This document shows positions 7,256-15,173 of a stretch of DNA of 64,000 bases, piece by piece (the stretch's first letter is position 1; the number at the start of each line of letters is the position of its first letter). The stretch is taken from assembly GCF_003119115.1 (NCBI RefSeq), contig NZ_CP022364.1, forward strand, positions 582,501-646,500. The letters are read 5' to 3'. The position numbers and the translations under genes are program-made. This DNA comes from Azospirillum sp. TSH58 (GTDB taxonomy: Bacteria; Pseudomonadota; Alphaproteobacteria; Azospirillales; Azospirillaceae). The notes under the pieces are model-generated. The model had not been told where the DNA came from. It saw nothing but the letters and a program-made list of their open reading frames with translations, and searched no databases.

Positions 7256-8222
7256 AGGTCGCCGCGTCGACGTTGCCGCCGCTCAGCACCACGGCGACGG
7301 TGCGGCCCGCCGCCGGCAGCTTGCCGGTCAGCACGGCGGCCAGCCCGACGGCCCCGCCCGGCTCGACCACCAGCTTGAGCACGGTGAAGGCGTAGGCCAT
7401 GGCGGCCTTCACCTCGGCGTCGGTGACGGCGTGGCTGCCGGACAGCAGGTCCTTCATCACCGGGAAGGTCAGGGCCCCCGGCGTCGGGGTCAGCAGCGCG
7501 TCGCAGATGGAGCGCTGCCCGGCGGCGTTCTCCACCCGCTCCCCGGCGGCCAGCGAGCGCGCCACGTCGTCGAAGCCCGCCGGCTCCGCCGCCCACAGGC
7601 GGGCGTCGGGGAAGGTGTGGCGGACCGCCGTGGCGACCCCGGACATCAGCCCGCCGCCGCTGCACGGCGCGATCACGTCGTCGGGAACCGCGCCGATGGC
7701 CTGCGCCTGGGCGGCGATCTCCAGTCCGACCGTGCCCTGCCCGGCCATGATCTGCGGGTGGTCGTAGGGCGGCACGGTGGCGGCCCCCCGCTCCTCGGCG
7801 ATGCGCCGGGCGATGTCCTCGCGGCTTTCGGTCCAGCGGTCGTAGAGCACCACCTCGGCGCCGTAGCCGCGGGTGTTGGCGATCTTCAGGGCCGGGGCGT
7901 CGCTGGGCATGACGATGACCGCCGGCATGCCGAGCAGCGCCGCCGCCGCCGCGACGCCCTGGGCGTGGTTGCCCGACGACCAGGCGACCACCCCGCCCCG
8001 GCGCTCCTCCGGCGTCAGTTGCGAGAGGCGGTTGAAGGCGCCGCGGAACTTGAAGGAGCCGCTGCGCTGCAGGACCTCCGGCTTCAGCAGGACGCGCCCG
8101 CCGACCCGCTCGTTCAGCAGGGGGTTCTCCAGCAGCGGCGTGCGCACGGCGAAGCCGTCCAGCCGCGCCGCGGCCTCCACGATGTCCTGGTGGCCGATGG
8201 CGAAGGAACTCGAAGCGGGCAT
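7230..8222 (-). CDS. PLP-dependent threonine/serine dehydratase
   Basis: This 330-residue enzyme belongs to the fold-type II PLP family (IlvA catalytic domain, TdcB). It deaminates threonine to 2-oxobutyrate or serine to pyruvate. The Schiff-base lysine sits in SGSFKFRGAFN near residue 54, the phosphate-cradling residues in WSSGNHAQGVA near residue 82, and a glycine-rich loop in CSGGGLMSG near residue 188. It has no C-terminal ACT domain, so it resembles catabolic enzymes and related hydroxy-amino-acid dehydratases rather than biosynthetic IlvA. It is the last gene of a tight three-gene operon, only three bases after the SDR gene, which suggests a joint catabolic route for a 3-hydroxy acid or hydroxy-amino acid. 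Confidence 0.9.
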   Translation of the reverse strand: MPASSSFAIGHQDIVEAAARLDGFAVRTPLLENPLLNERVGGRVLLKPEVLQRSGSFKFRGAFNRLSQLTPEERRGGVVAWSSGNHAQGVAAAAALLGMPAVIVMPSDAPALKIANTRGYGAEVVLYDRWTESREDIARRIAEERGAATVPPYDHPQIMAGQGTVGLEIAAQAQAIGAVPDDVIAPCSGGGLMSGVATAVRHTFPDARLWAAEPAGFDDVARSLAAGERVENAAGQRSICDALLTPTPGALTFPVMKDLLSGSHAVTDAEVKAAMAYAFTVLKLVVEPGGAVGLAAVLTGKLPAAGRTVAVVLSGGNVDAATFTDALASS

Positions 8223-8225
8223 GGC

Positions 8226-8981
8226 TCAGCGGCCTCCGGAGACGTTGAGAAGGGCGCCGGTCACGTAGGACGCGGCGTCGGACAGCAGCCACAGCACGGT
8301 CTCGGCGACCTCGTCCGCGGTCCCGGCGCGCCCGGCGGGCGGGATCAGGGCGGGGTTGTCGAGCCGGTTGCCGATGCCGGGGATGATCTGGATGTCGGTG
8401 TCGATCAGGCCGGGCCGCACGCAGTTCACGCGGATGCCCTCCCTCGCCACCTCGCGGGCGAGACCGATGGTCAGGCTGTCCACCGCGCCCTTGCTGGCCG
8501 CGTAGCCCACATACTCGTTGGGCGAGCCCAGCACGGCGGCGATGGAGCCGATGTTGACGATGCCGCCGCCTTTCCCGCCGTGGCGGGTGGACATGCGGCG
8601 CACCGCCTCCCGCGCGCCGAGGACGGCGCCGGTCACGTTGATGTCCAGCAGGCGGCGCAGCTCGTCCGGCGCGGCCTCGTCGAGCCGCCCGTAGGGACCG
8701 ATGATGCCGGCGTTGTTGACCAGCCCGGCGGTGGCGCCGAAGCGGTCCTCCGCCGCGTCGAACAGGGCGCGGATGTCCGCCTCGCGCGCCGCGTCGCCCT
8801 GCACCGCCTGGGCCTGCCCCCCGGCGTCGCGGATCGCCGCCAGCGTGGCCTCCGCCGCCGCGGCGTTGCCGATGTAGGAGAAGGTCACGGCGTAGCCGCG
8901 CTGCGCGGCCATGCGGGCGACCGCCGCCCCGATGCCCCGGCCGCCACCGGTGACGACCAGCGATTTGAGCGCGATGGACAT
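8226..8981 (-). CDS. SDR family NAD(P)-dependent oxidoreductase
   Basis: This classical short-chain dehydrogenase has 251 residues. The cofactor motif TGGGRGIG is at residues 11-18, NNAG near residue 89, the catalytic serine in NIGSIAAVLGS near residue 142, and the YxxxK pair in YVGYAASKGAV near residue 157. The C-terminal YVTGALLNVSGGR is typical of FabG-like enzymes. The cofactor-binding loop after strand 2 does not let me assign NAD or NADP. It sits six bases after the hydroxyisobutyrate-dehydrogenase-like gene and three bases before the dehydratase gene, so all three are surely co-transcribed. The substrate is not determinable here. Confidence 0.92.
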   Translation of the reverse strand: MSIALKSLVVTGGGRGIGAAVARMAAQRGYAVTFSYIGNAAAAEATLAAIRDAGGQAQAVQGDAAREADIRALFDAAEDRFGATAGLVNNAGIIGPYGRLDEAAPDELRRLLDINVTGAVLGAREAVRRMSTRHGGKGGGIVNIGSIAAVLGSPNEYVGYAASKGAVDSLTIGLAREVAREGIRVNCVRPGLIDTDIQIIPGIGNRLDNPALIPPAGRAGTADEVAETVLWLLSDAASYVTGALLNVSGGR

Positions 8982-8987
8982 GATTCC

Positions 8988-9854
8988 TCAGCCCTCCTGG
9001 GGGTTGCCGGCGAGCCGGTCGAAGATCCGGACGAGCGCGCCGTCGCCCTCGCGCCCAAGCCCGACCGCAGCGGCCATGGTGAAAAGTTGCAGGGCGGAGG
9101 CGGCCAGCGGCGTCGGCACGGTCAGCCGCCGCGCGGCGTCCATCACACTGCCCAGGTCCGTCCCGACGATGCCCAGCGGCCGTTGCGACGGGATGTGGAA
9201 GGGACCGGCGGCAAGGATCTCGGCCAGCCGCTGCGGGTCGACTCCGGCGCGGACGCCGAAGGCCGTGGCCTCCGCCACCGCGGCGGCGTGGATGCCGGTC
9301 AGCATCTGCTCCACCGCCTTCACGGCGGAGCCCTGGCCGTGCTCCGTGCCGACGCGGTGCAGCGTGCCCGACGCGGCGGCGATCAGGTCCTCCGCCCGCG
9401 CGAAAGCGTCCTCGGGGCCGGAGGCCATGACCACCATGCGCCCCTCCGCCGCCCGCACCGGGCCGCCGCCGACCGGCGCGTCGAGCATCAGCAGGTCCCG
9501 CTCGGCGAGACGGCGCCCGACGGCGGCGGCCATGTCCGGCGGGACGCTGGTCGACAGGACGACCACGCCGCCCTTCGCCAGCGTGCCGGCCACGCCCTCG
9601 GCGCCGAACAGCACCTCCTCCGCCTGCTCCGCCGTGGCGACCAGGACGATGACGCGGTCCACCCGGCGGCCGACGTCGGCGGGCGACCCCGCGGCCTCCC
9701 CGCCATGGGTGACGAGGCTCATGCATTTGGCGGCGTCGAGGTCGCAGCCGACGACCCGGAAGCCGGCGCGGAGCAGCGACAGCGCCACCCCCATGCCCAT
9801 GGAGCCGAGCCCGACGACGCCCGCGCTGCGGACCGGTCCCAATGCGTCGCTCAT
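8988..9854 (-). CDS. NAD(P)-binding 3-hydroxyisobutyrate dehydrogenase-family protein
   Basis: This 288-residue beta-hydroxyacid dehydrogenase has the N-terminal Rossmann motif VVGLGSMGMGVA (residues about 13-24), the DAPVGGGPVRAAEG substrate signature near residues 118-131 and the catalytic lysine in GQGSAVKAVEQML near residue 172. The family includes 3-hydroxyisobutyrate, tartronate semialdehyde and L-threonate dehydrogenases. The ATG at 9854 has an AGGGGGG ribosome binding site, so the 30-residue longer frame is not used. It is the first gene of the operon with the SDR and dehydratase genes. No aldolase or kinase of the known L-threonate route is adjacent, so that pathway is not supported. 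Confidence 0.88.
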   Translation of the reverse strand: MSDALGPVRSAGVVGLGSMGMGVALSLLRAGFRVVGCDLDAAKCMSLVTHGGEAAGSPADVGRRVDRVIVLVATAEQAEEVLFGAEGVAGTLAKGGVVVLSTSVPPDMAAAVGRRLAERDLLMLDAPVGGGPVRAAEGRMVVMASGPEDAFARAEDLIAAASGTLHRVGTEHGQGSAVKAVEQMLTGIHAAAVAEATAFGVRAGVDPQRLAEILAAGPFHIPSQRPLGIVGTDLGSVMDAARRLTVPTPLAASALQLFTMAAAVGLGREGDGALVRIFDRLAGNPQEG

Positions 9855-10005
9855 GATCCCCCCTGCGGACGCGCCCGCGTCTCTCCGTGGCCCATTGCCG
9901 AGGCCATTGCGTCGGAGTGTCGGGGGAGAGAGGAGGACCGTCAAGCCGTTGCGGAAGGGCCGCCTGGATCGGCGCGCGTCGGGCCGTGGCCGGAGCCGGC
10001 CGCGG

Positions 10006-10926
10006 TCAGCCGACCTGGGCGTGGGGAGCCGCCAGATGGGCGATGCCCTCCAGGTAGCGCCCCCCGTCGTAGAGCAGCCCCAGCGGGCGGTAGCGTTCCA
10101 GCTTGTCCGTGCCGGTCAGGTGCAGCAGATCGATCGGCGTGTGGGGATAGACGGGCGAGCGCCACAGCCCGTCCGCCCCGCGCACGGGCACGGCCATGCT
10201 GCACATCCAGTTGGCCGTCGCCGGCAGAAGCAGCGTGTCCTTCACCTGGAACATCACGATGTTGAGGACGATCTGCTCGCACAGGAAGTGGAAGGTGGTC
10301 CGCGTCGCGTCGCGCAGGCTGTCACGGAACAGGTCCCAATGGGGCGCGTCGTGGCGAAGCCCGTAGAAGCCCAGATTGTAATAGGGCAGCGAACCGGCCA
10401 GCGCGGCGACCTCCTCCCCGAAGAAGCGCGTGATGAGCTTGGCGCGCTCCGCCACGGCATGGGCGTTGGCGGTGTGCGACGCCAGGAAGGGATAGGCCGC
10501 GTCGGCCTCCGGGACGATCACGGCGCGCCCGCCGCGCACGCCCGCGACGGCGGCGTCCAAGGCGGCGGCGTTCTGAACCCAGATGTCGGCGTCCAGGTGC
10601 AGGTAGCACTGGAAACCGGGAAAATAATCGCGCAGGAACGGGCGGCAGAGCATCGCCTTCCAGAAAGGAATTTGCCGGTCCAGCTGCGCCACGAGCTGCG
10701 GGTGCGGCCACACCACCAGATCGTCCCGCACCGGCGCGATGCGGTCGCAGAGCGGCGCCACATGCTCGCGCTGCGCGGCGGTCAGCCCGACATCGATCAG
10801 GCAGACCCGGTAGCGGCGGCGGTCCAGCGGGCGCAACGACAGCAGAAGCCCGACCAGAAGCTCGAACACCCCGCGATCGGCGCAGACGACGACGGCGGTT
10901 TCAACCTCGAACGGCAAAGTCTCCAT
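10006..10926 (-). CDS. Glycosyltransferase-like protein with DxD motif
   Basis: The 306-residue protein looks like a GT-A fold glycosyltransferase, closest in appearance to GT8-type enzymes. It opens with VETAVVVCADRGVFELLVGLLLSL, has IPFWKAMLCRPFLRDYF, then CYLHLDADIWVQN near residue 123, where Asp-Ala-Asp would bind the metal and nucleotide sugar. It ends with a histidine-containing DLLHLTGTDKLERY segment. There is no signal peptide or membrane helix. The ATG at 10926 has a GGAGG about 13 bases upstream. No capsule or lipopolysaccharide cluster surrounds it, so the acceptor is unknown. The neighbouring gap 9855-10005 shows nothing recognisable. Confidence 0.72.
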   Translation of the reverse strand: METLPFEVETAVVVCADRGVFELLVGLLLSLRPLDRRRYRVCLIDVGLTAAQREHVAPLCDRIAPVRDDLVVWPHPQLVAQLDRQIPFWKAMLCRPFLRDYFPGFQCYLHLDADIWVQNAAALDAAVAGVRGGRAVIVPEADAAYPFLASHTANAHAVAERAKLITRFFGEEVAALAGSLPYYNLGFYGLRHDAPHWDLFRDSLRDATRTTFHFLCEQIVLNIVMFQVKDTLLLPATANWMCSMAVPVRGADGLWRSPVYPHTPIDLLHLTGTDKLERYRPLGLLYDGGRYLEGIAHLAAPHAQVG

Positions 10927-11019
10927 GGAACGCGCCGACCTCCGTTGCCTTCGGCGCACCATAGCGGCCGCGATGCGCGAAGACCAGAATCGGAGCACCA
11001 AAAAATCAGAGCGCGGACG

Positions 11020-12138
11020 TCACGCCCGAATACGCTTCGGCACGCGCAGCAGCACCCACAACACCAGCAGATGCGCTGCCATCCAGGCCAGCGCCGCCGC
11101 GGGCATCAGCAGGTCCGGCGCCGTGCTCGCCGCGGCGACGCGCAGCGCGGCGGCCAGCCCGACCAGAGCGATGGCGGCGGTGGCGGGCCGGGAGAAGTCC
11201 GGCGGCAGCGCCTCCCGCTGCAAGGTCGCGCGCACCATCATCGAGGCGGCCAGCGTGCCCAGCGCGCCCGCCCCGATCACGTGCCACCCCGCCCCGCCGG
11301 TCAGCGGGGCCAGCCGCTCGACCCCAAGGAACAGCCAGCCGAGTCCGAGCCAGCCATAGCCCAGATGCAGGCTCCACAGGTCCGGACGCTTCAGCACCGC
11401 ACCCGTCCGCCAGCGCGCCAGACGCGCCCAGGCGGTCACCCCGGCCAGCGCGGCGCCCGCCGCCCCGATCCAGGCGAGCGAGCCGGTCGTCACCCCGGCG
11501 GCCACGGTCAGGGCGGCCAGCACCGCCCCGGCGACGCCCGCCCACTCCAAGCGCGGCTGCACCCGCTCCACCAGCGCCCCGCCCTGCTTGCGCAGCTCGC
11601 CCGCCGTGGCCGACGGGATGATTCGCCCGCCCATCACCAGCATCAGGATGCCGACGAGATGCAGCGCGAACAGCGCGCCCATCCGGCCGCCGTCGCCGCC
11701 CCACCAGACCAGCGCCTCGGCCAGCGCGAAGGCGCCGATCACCGGGCCGAACAGGATGTTGTGGCCGCTCTTGGCGGCGCGCAGGAAGGGCACGCCGGCG
11801 ATCACGAACAGCGCCACCGGATAGGCCAGCGCCAGCGGCGCCGCGATCTCCGGCGGAAGGCCGCCCAGCACCGCCAGCCGTCCGGCCAGCCACGCGGCGA
11901 AGGCGACGGTCAGCGCCAGCCCGGACGGGCGCGTCAGCAGGAAGCCGCCGACCACCGCCAGCGCGTAGCCCATCAGCATCTCGTGCGCGTGCAGCGCCGG
12001 GGTCCAGCCGATGCCCAGCCAGCCGAAATAGCCGGCCACCCACAGCGGCACGCTGAGCGCCCCGTAGAGCGCGGCGGCGGGAAAGAACAGGCGGTGCCCC
12101 CAGGGACGCTGCGGCGGGGGCGGCACGAAGGCGCTCAT
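11020..12138 (-). CDS. NnrS family membrane protein (copy 2, divergent)
   Basis: This 372-residue polytopic membrane protein shares the NnrS pattern: PPPPQRPWGHRLFFPAAALYG at the start, ALHAHEMLMGYALAVVGGFLLTRPSG near residues 42-67, and MGGRIIPSATAGELRKQGG near residue 170. It differs from copy 1 in lacking the xVPSWTG end of the first histidine motif. Its ATG overlaps the stop of the upstream HxlR regulator gene by four bases (ATGA), so the two are translationally coupled. No FNR-type box is seen upstream, unlike copy 1. This suggests control by the HxlR regulator and a role linked to reactive electrophile or redox stress. The last point is inference. Confidence 0.88.
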   Translation of the reverse strand: MSAFVPPPPQRPWGHRLFFPAAALYGALSVPLWVAGYFGWLGIGWTPALHAHEMLMGYALAVVGGFLLTRPSGLALTVAFAAWLAGRLAVLGGLPPEIAAPLALAYPVALFVIAGVPFLRAAKSGHNILFGPVIGAFALAEALVWWGGDGGRMGALFALHLVGILMLVMGGRIIPSATAGELRKQGGALVERVQPRLEWAGVAGAVLAALTVAAGVTTGSLAWIGAAGAALAGVTAWARLARWRTGAVLKRPDLWSLHLGYGWLGLGWLFLGVERLAPLTGGAGWHVIGAGALGTLAASMMVRATLQREALPPDFSRPATAAIALVGLAAALRVAAASTAPDLLMPAAALAWMAAHLLVLWVLLRVPKRIRA

Positions 12139-12515
12139 GCGGCGGCGGCGGCAGCTGGAGAGGAGGCGGGAGAGGAGGCGGCGGGACGCAGATGCTCCTC
12201 GCCCCAGGCCTTCAGCGCCAGGATGATCGGCTCCAGGCTGCGCCCGCGCGGCGAGAGGCTGTACTCCACGCGCGGCGGCACCTCCGCATAGACGGTGCGG
12301 ACCAGCAGCCCGTCCGCCTCCAGCTCGCGGAGCTGGGTGGTCAGCATGCGCTGGGTGACGTTCGGCACGCGGCGGCGGATCTCGTTGAAGCGCAGCGTGC
12401 CGGCCAGCAGATGGTAGAGGATCAGCCCCTTCCACTTGCCGCCGATGATGGCGAGGACGCCCTCCACCGGGCAGCCCGGCGAGCAGTCCAGGTTGGCGTG
12501 GGGGACGCGGGCCAT
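12135..12515 (-). CDS. HxlR-family transcriptional regulator
   Basis: This 126-residue winged-helix regulator has the HxlR core: an N-terminal Cys pair in LDCSPGCPVEG (Cys11 and Cys15), the GGKWKGLILYHLL helix, and FNEIRRRVPNVTQRMLTTQLRELEADGLLVR as the DNA-recognition and wing region. Family members such as YodB, HypR and QorR sense quinones or oxidants through an N-terminal cysteine, which this protein keeps. The last 18 residues are an Ala/Ser/Pro tail encoded by purine-rich repeats. It is divergent from the oxidoreductase gene at 12648, a pairing seen for QorR/Qor2 and YtfH/YtfG (QorB), and overlaps the nnrS copy downstream. Confidence 0.92.
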   Translation of the reverse strand: MARVPHANLDCSPGCPVEGVLAIIGGKWKGLILYHLLAGTLRFNEIRRRVPNVTQRMLTTQLRELEADGLLVRTVYAEVPPRVEYSLSPRGRSLEPIILALKAWGEEHLRPAASSPASSPAAAAAA

Positions 12516-12536
12516 GACGGTATCCTTTTCGACACT

Positions 12537-12584
12537 ATGTGCGTTTCATGTGCATTCTTGCGCGTCCGTGCTGCAAGGCGCAAG
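12537..12584. promoter_or_regulatory. Candidate HxlR operator region in the divergent promoter
   Basis: The 132-bp gap between the divergent HxlR and oxidoreductase genes holds two structured sites. ATGTGC is directly repeated at 12537-12542 and 12548-12553 with an 11-bp period. An inverted repeat CTTGCGC (12557-12563) and GCGCAAG (12578-12584) has arm centres 21 bp apart, two helical turns, which suits a dimeric winged-helix repressor. Either could be the HxlR operator. Binding is inferred from position only. Confidence 0.5.
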
Positions 12585-12647
12585 TCTGTCGGCAGAGCAC
12601 AACACGCCGCAACAAGCACGCAACAACAAGCACAAGGACTTGAAGCC

Positions 12648-13661
12648 ATGCGCGCCGTCGCCTTCACCCAATCCCTGCCCATCGACGCCCCCGACGCCCT
12701 GATCGACGTGGAGCGTCCCCGCCCCGAGCCCCAGGGCCGCGACCTGCTGGTCGAGATCAAGGCCGTCTCGGTCAACCCCGTGGACACCAAGGTCCGCCGC
12801 AACATGCCCCCCGCTCCGGGCGCCATGAAGGTGCTGGGCTGGGACGCCGCCGGCACCGTGGTCGCCGCCGGGCCGCAGGCCACGCTGTTCAAGCCGGGCG
12901 ACGCCGTCTTCTACGCCGGGGCCATCGACCGCGACGGCACCAACGCCGAGTTCCATCTGGTGGACGAGCGCATCGTCGGGCCGAAGCCGGCCAGCCTCGA
13001 CTTCGCCCAGGCCGCCGCCCTGCCGCTGACCAGCATCACCGCGTGGGAGGCGATGTTCGACCGGCTGGACGTGCGGCGCCCGGTGCCGGGGGCGGCGAAC
13101 GCCATCCTGATTGTCGGCGGGGCCGGCGGCGTCGGTTCCATCGCCATCCAGCTCGCCCGGCAGCTGACCGACCTGACGGTCATCGCCACCGCGTCCCGCG
13201 AGGAGACGCAGGCCTGGTGCCGCGATCTGGGCGCCCATCACGTCATCGACCACCGCAAGCCGCTGGCCGCGCAGGTGGAAGCGCTGGGCATCGGCGCCCC
13301 GGCCTTCGTCTTCTCGACCAACGACACCGGCGCCCATCTGCCGGAGATCGCCGCCCTGATCGCCCCGCAGGGCCGCGTCGCGCTGATCGACGATCCGGCC
13401 GGGCTGGACGTCATGGTGCTGAAGCGCAAGAGCGTGTCGCTGCACTGGGAGTTCATGTTCACCCGGCCCGTGTTCGGCACCGCCGACATCACCGCCCAGC
13501 ATGACCTGCTGAGCGAGCTGTCGCGCCTCGTCGACGCCGGCACGGTCCGCACGACGCTGGCCGAGACGTTCGGCACCATCAACGCCGCCAACCTGACGCG
13601 CGCCCACGCCCTGCTCGAAAGCGGGCGGGCCAAGGGCAAGATCGTGCTGGCCGGCTTCTGA
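12648..13661 (+). CDS. Zinc-binding alcohol dehydrogenase-family quinone oxidoreductase
   Basis: This 337-residue medium-chain dehydrogenase/reductase resembles NADPH:quinone oxidoreductases of the ZADH type. It has a GroES-like N-domain with SVNPVDTKVRR (residues about 39-49) and LGWDAAGTVVAAG (near 63-75), and a Rossmann domain with ILIVGGAGGVGSIAIQLARQL (near residues 150-170). The cysteine and histidine zinc ligands of true alcohol dehydrogenases are absent, in line with a zinc-free quinone reductase. The ATG at 12648 begins the normal family N-terminus, and the long upstream extension of the frame is not coding. Its divergent HxlR neighbour probably represses it until quinones or other electrophiles appear. 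Confidence 0.92.
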   Translation: MRAVAFTQSLPIDAPDALIDVERPRPEPQGRDLLVEIKAVSVNPVDTKVRRNMPPAPGAMKVLGWDAAGTVVAAGPQATLFKPGDAVFYAGAIDRDGTNAEFHLVDERIVGPKPASLDFAQAAALPLTSITAWEAMFDRLDVRRPVPGAANAILIVGGAGGVGSIAIQLARQLTDLTVIATASREETQAWCRDLGAHHVIDHRKPLAAQVEALGIGAPAFVFSTNDTGAHLPEIAALIAPQGRVALIDDPAGLDVMVLKRKSVSLHWEFMFTRPVFGTADITAQHDLLSELSRLVDAGTVRTTLAETFGTINAANLTRAHALLESGRAKGKIVLAGF

Positions 13662-13679
13662 ACCGCGCCTTGCCTTTTC

Positions 13680-13704
13680 GGCGGGGGACGGTCAGTCTCC
13701 CGCC
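13680..13704 (+). terminator. Hairpin after the oxidoreductase gene
   Basis: GGCGGGGGAC (13680-13689) pairs with GTCTCCCGCC (13695-13704) around a GGTCA loop, a 10-bp stem with one G-U pair and some extension outward. It lies 19 bases after the oxidoreductase stop and upstream of the ModE-like gene. There is no clear U-run, so it is a probable rather than canonical terminator. Confidence 0.55.
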
Positions 13705-13754
13705 CCGAAGGCGCGGAGCGGAGGAACGGGGATGGCCGGGGTGAAGGAGCGCGG

Positions 13755-14213
13755 ATGCCGGGCGCGGGCCGGCGCAGCAGCAGTGTCCTGGGCGGCGCCA
13801 TGACCCGCCTGCGCATCCGCATCGACTTCGACACCGGCGGCTCCGTCGGGCCGGGTAAGATCATGCTGCTGGAGCGGATCCGCGAGACCGGCTCCATCTC
13901 CGCCGCGGCGCGGACGCTGGACATGTCCTACCGCCGCGCCTGGCTGCTGGTGGACGACCTGAACCGCATCTTCGCCGAACCGGTGGTCTCCGCCGCGGTG
14001 GGCGGCAAGCATGGCGGCGGAACCGCGCTGACCGCCTTCGGCGAACGGGTGATCGAGCACTACCGCGCCGTCGAGCGCGACGCCTTCGCCGCCACCACCC
14101 CCCGGCTGGAAGCGCTGGAAGGGATGCTCAACGCCGAGTACGGCGCGGGAAGCGACCCGGCGGACGACGGCAGCTTTTCCGGCGATCCGGTGCTGAAACC
14201 CGGCTGCAAATAA
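13755..14213 (+). CDS. ModE-like winged helix-turn-helix regulator without molybdate-binding domain
   Basis: The 152-residue protein carries the ModE/LysR-type N-terminal winged helix: VGPGKIMLLERIRETGSISAAARTLDMSYRRAW near residues 30-62, followed by the wing GGKHGGGTALTAFGERVI near residues 80-97. The C-terminal TOBE domains that bind molybdate in full-length ModE are missing, so it belongs to the short single-domain group often annotated as LysR-like or ModE-like. The ATG at 13755 has AAGGAG six bases upstream, better than the internal ATG at 13800. Its targets are unknown. It precedes rpe by about 150 bases that contain a palindromic repeat. Confidence 0.85.
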   Translation: MPGAGRRSSSVLGGAMTRLRIRIDFDTGGSVGPGKIMLLERIRETGSISAAARTLDMSYRRAWLLVDDLNRIFAEPVVSAAVGGKHGGGTALTAFGERVIEHYRAVERDAFAATTPRLEALEGMLNAEYGAGSDPADDGSFSGDPVLKPGCK

Positions 14214-14217
14214 TATC

Positions 14218-14240
14218 CCCTCTCCCCGGAGGGGAGAGGG
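14218..14240. repeat. CCCTCTCCCC palindrome (dispersed repeat family, copy A)
   Basis: CCCTCTCCCC (14218-14227) and GGGGAGAGGG (14231-14240) form a perfect 10-bp hairpin with a three-base loop, a few bases after the stop of the ModE-like gene. It is the shortest member of the C/G-rich palindrome family found at five other intergenic or gene-edge sites here and probably ends the upstream transcript. The remaining bases to 14368 show no gene. Confidence 0.7.
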
Positions 14241-14368
14241 CTATGCTGCCATGAGCGATCGCCTTGTTGCGGATGGCGAGAGGGGTTGGGGCGGCGAAGG
14301 AGGCGTGTTATGGGAAGGCGGATTTTCCACCGCCCTTCCCCGCATCGCTCACGCCAAGGATTTCCGCC

Positions 14369-15025
14369 ATGCGCCCGGTCAAGATCGCCCCGTCCATCCT
14401 CTCCGCCGATTTCGCCCGGCTGGGCGAGGAAGTGCGCGCCGTCGATGCGGCGGGCGCCGACTACATCCACATCGACGTGATGGACGGCCATTTCGTCCCC
14501 AACATCACCATCGGCCCGGCGGTGGTGAAGGCGCTGCGCCCGCACACGGCGAAGCCCTTCGACGTGCATCTGATGATCTCCCCGGTGGACCCCTACATCG
14601 CCGCCTTCGCCGACGCCGGGGCCGACATCATCACCGTCCACCCGGAGGCCGGCGCGCACGTCCACCGCACCATCCAGCTCATCAAGTCGCTGGGCAAGAA
14701 GGCCGGCCTGTCGCTCAACCCGGCCACCCCGCTGGAGGCCGTGGACTATCTGCTGGAGGACCTCGACCTGGTTCTGGTCATGACGGTCAACCCCGGCTTC
14801 GGCGGGCAGAGCTTCATCGCCAGCCAGCTTCCCAAGATCCATGAGCTGCGCCGCCGCATCGACGCGCTGGGCAAGCCCATCGACCTCCAGGTGGACGGCG
14901 GCATCAACGGCGAGACCGCCCGCATCGCCATCGAGGCGGGGGCCGACGTGCTGGTCGCCGGAACCGCCACCTTCACCGGCGGGCCGGACCGCTACGCCGC
15001 CAACATCCGCGCCCTGCGGAGCTGA
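14369..15025 (+). CDS. rpe: Ribulose-phosphate 3-epimerase
   Basis: Rpe interconverts ribulose 5-phosphate and xylulose 5-phosphate in the pentose phosphate and Calvin pathways. The 218-residue TIM barrel has the expected motifs: [15 protein letters not shown] at the start, [19 protein letters not shown] near residues 32-50 with the metal-binding His and Asp residues, [14 protein letters not shown] near residue 136 and LQVDGGIN near residue 172 with the second catalytic Asp. Length is normal. The ATG at 14369 follows an AAGGA at suitable distance, and the ORF extension upstream is not coding. The next transcribed gene begins 145 bases downstream, across a repeat element. Confidence 0.96.
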   Translation: MRPVKIAPSILSADFARLGEEVRAVDAAGADYIHIDVMDGHFVPNITIGPAVVKALRPHTAKPFDVHLMISPVDPYIAAFADAGADIITVHPEAGAHVHRTIQLIKSLGKKAGLSLNPATPLEAVDYLLEDLDLVLVMTVNPGFGGQSFIASQLPKIHELRRRIDALGKPIDLQVDGGINGETARIAIEAGADVLVAGTATFTGGPDRYAANIRALRS

Positions 15026-15032
15026 GTTCCGG

Positions 15033-15173
15033 CCCTAACCCTCTCCCTCCCGGCCATGCTCCAGGTGGGTTTATCCGCAAGGGGGTCCTCCTTCGGGCAG
15101 AACCAAACGCCGTTTTGGGCGTTATGGCTGCGTGGGATCGAGGACATCGATACTGGAGGGAGAGAGGTTATGG
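15033..15173. repeat. MITE-like element of the C/G-rich repeat family (copy B)
   Basis: The left end (15033-15053, CCCTAACCCTCTCCCTCCC) and the right end (15157-15173, read on the other strand as CCCATAACCTCTCTCCCTCC) are imperfect inverted copies of each other, about 20 bases each, around roughly 100 bases without an open gene. The layout resembles a small non-autonomous element. The right arm contains the GGAGGGAGAGAGG that serves as ribosome binding site of the next gene and runs into its ATG. An AACGCC/GGCGTT inverted repeat lies inside (15106-15123). No target-site duplication could be confirmed. Confidence 0.5.

Noticed and set aside
7207-12291. Very long antisense or out-of-phase frames (for example 7207-9726 minus, 7431-10265 plus, 8911-12291 plus)
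   Set aside because: They are Arg/Gly/Ala/Pro-rich translations of real genes in another frame, caused by high GC content, and contain no domain motif.
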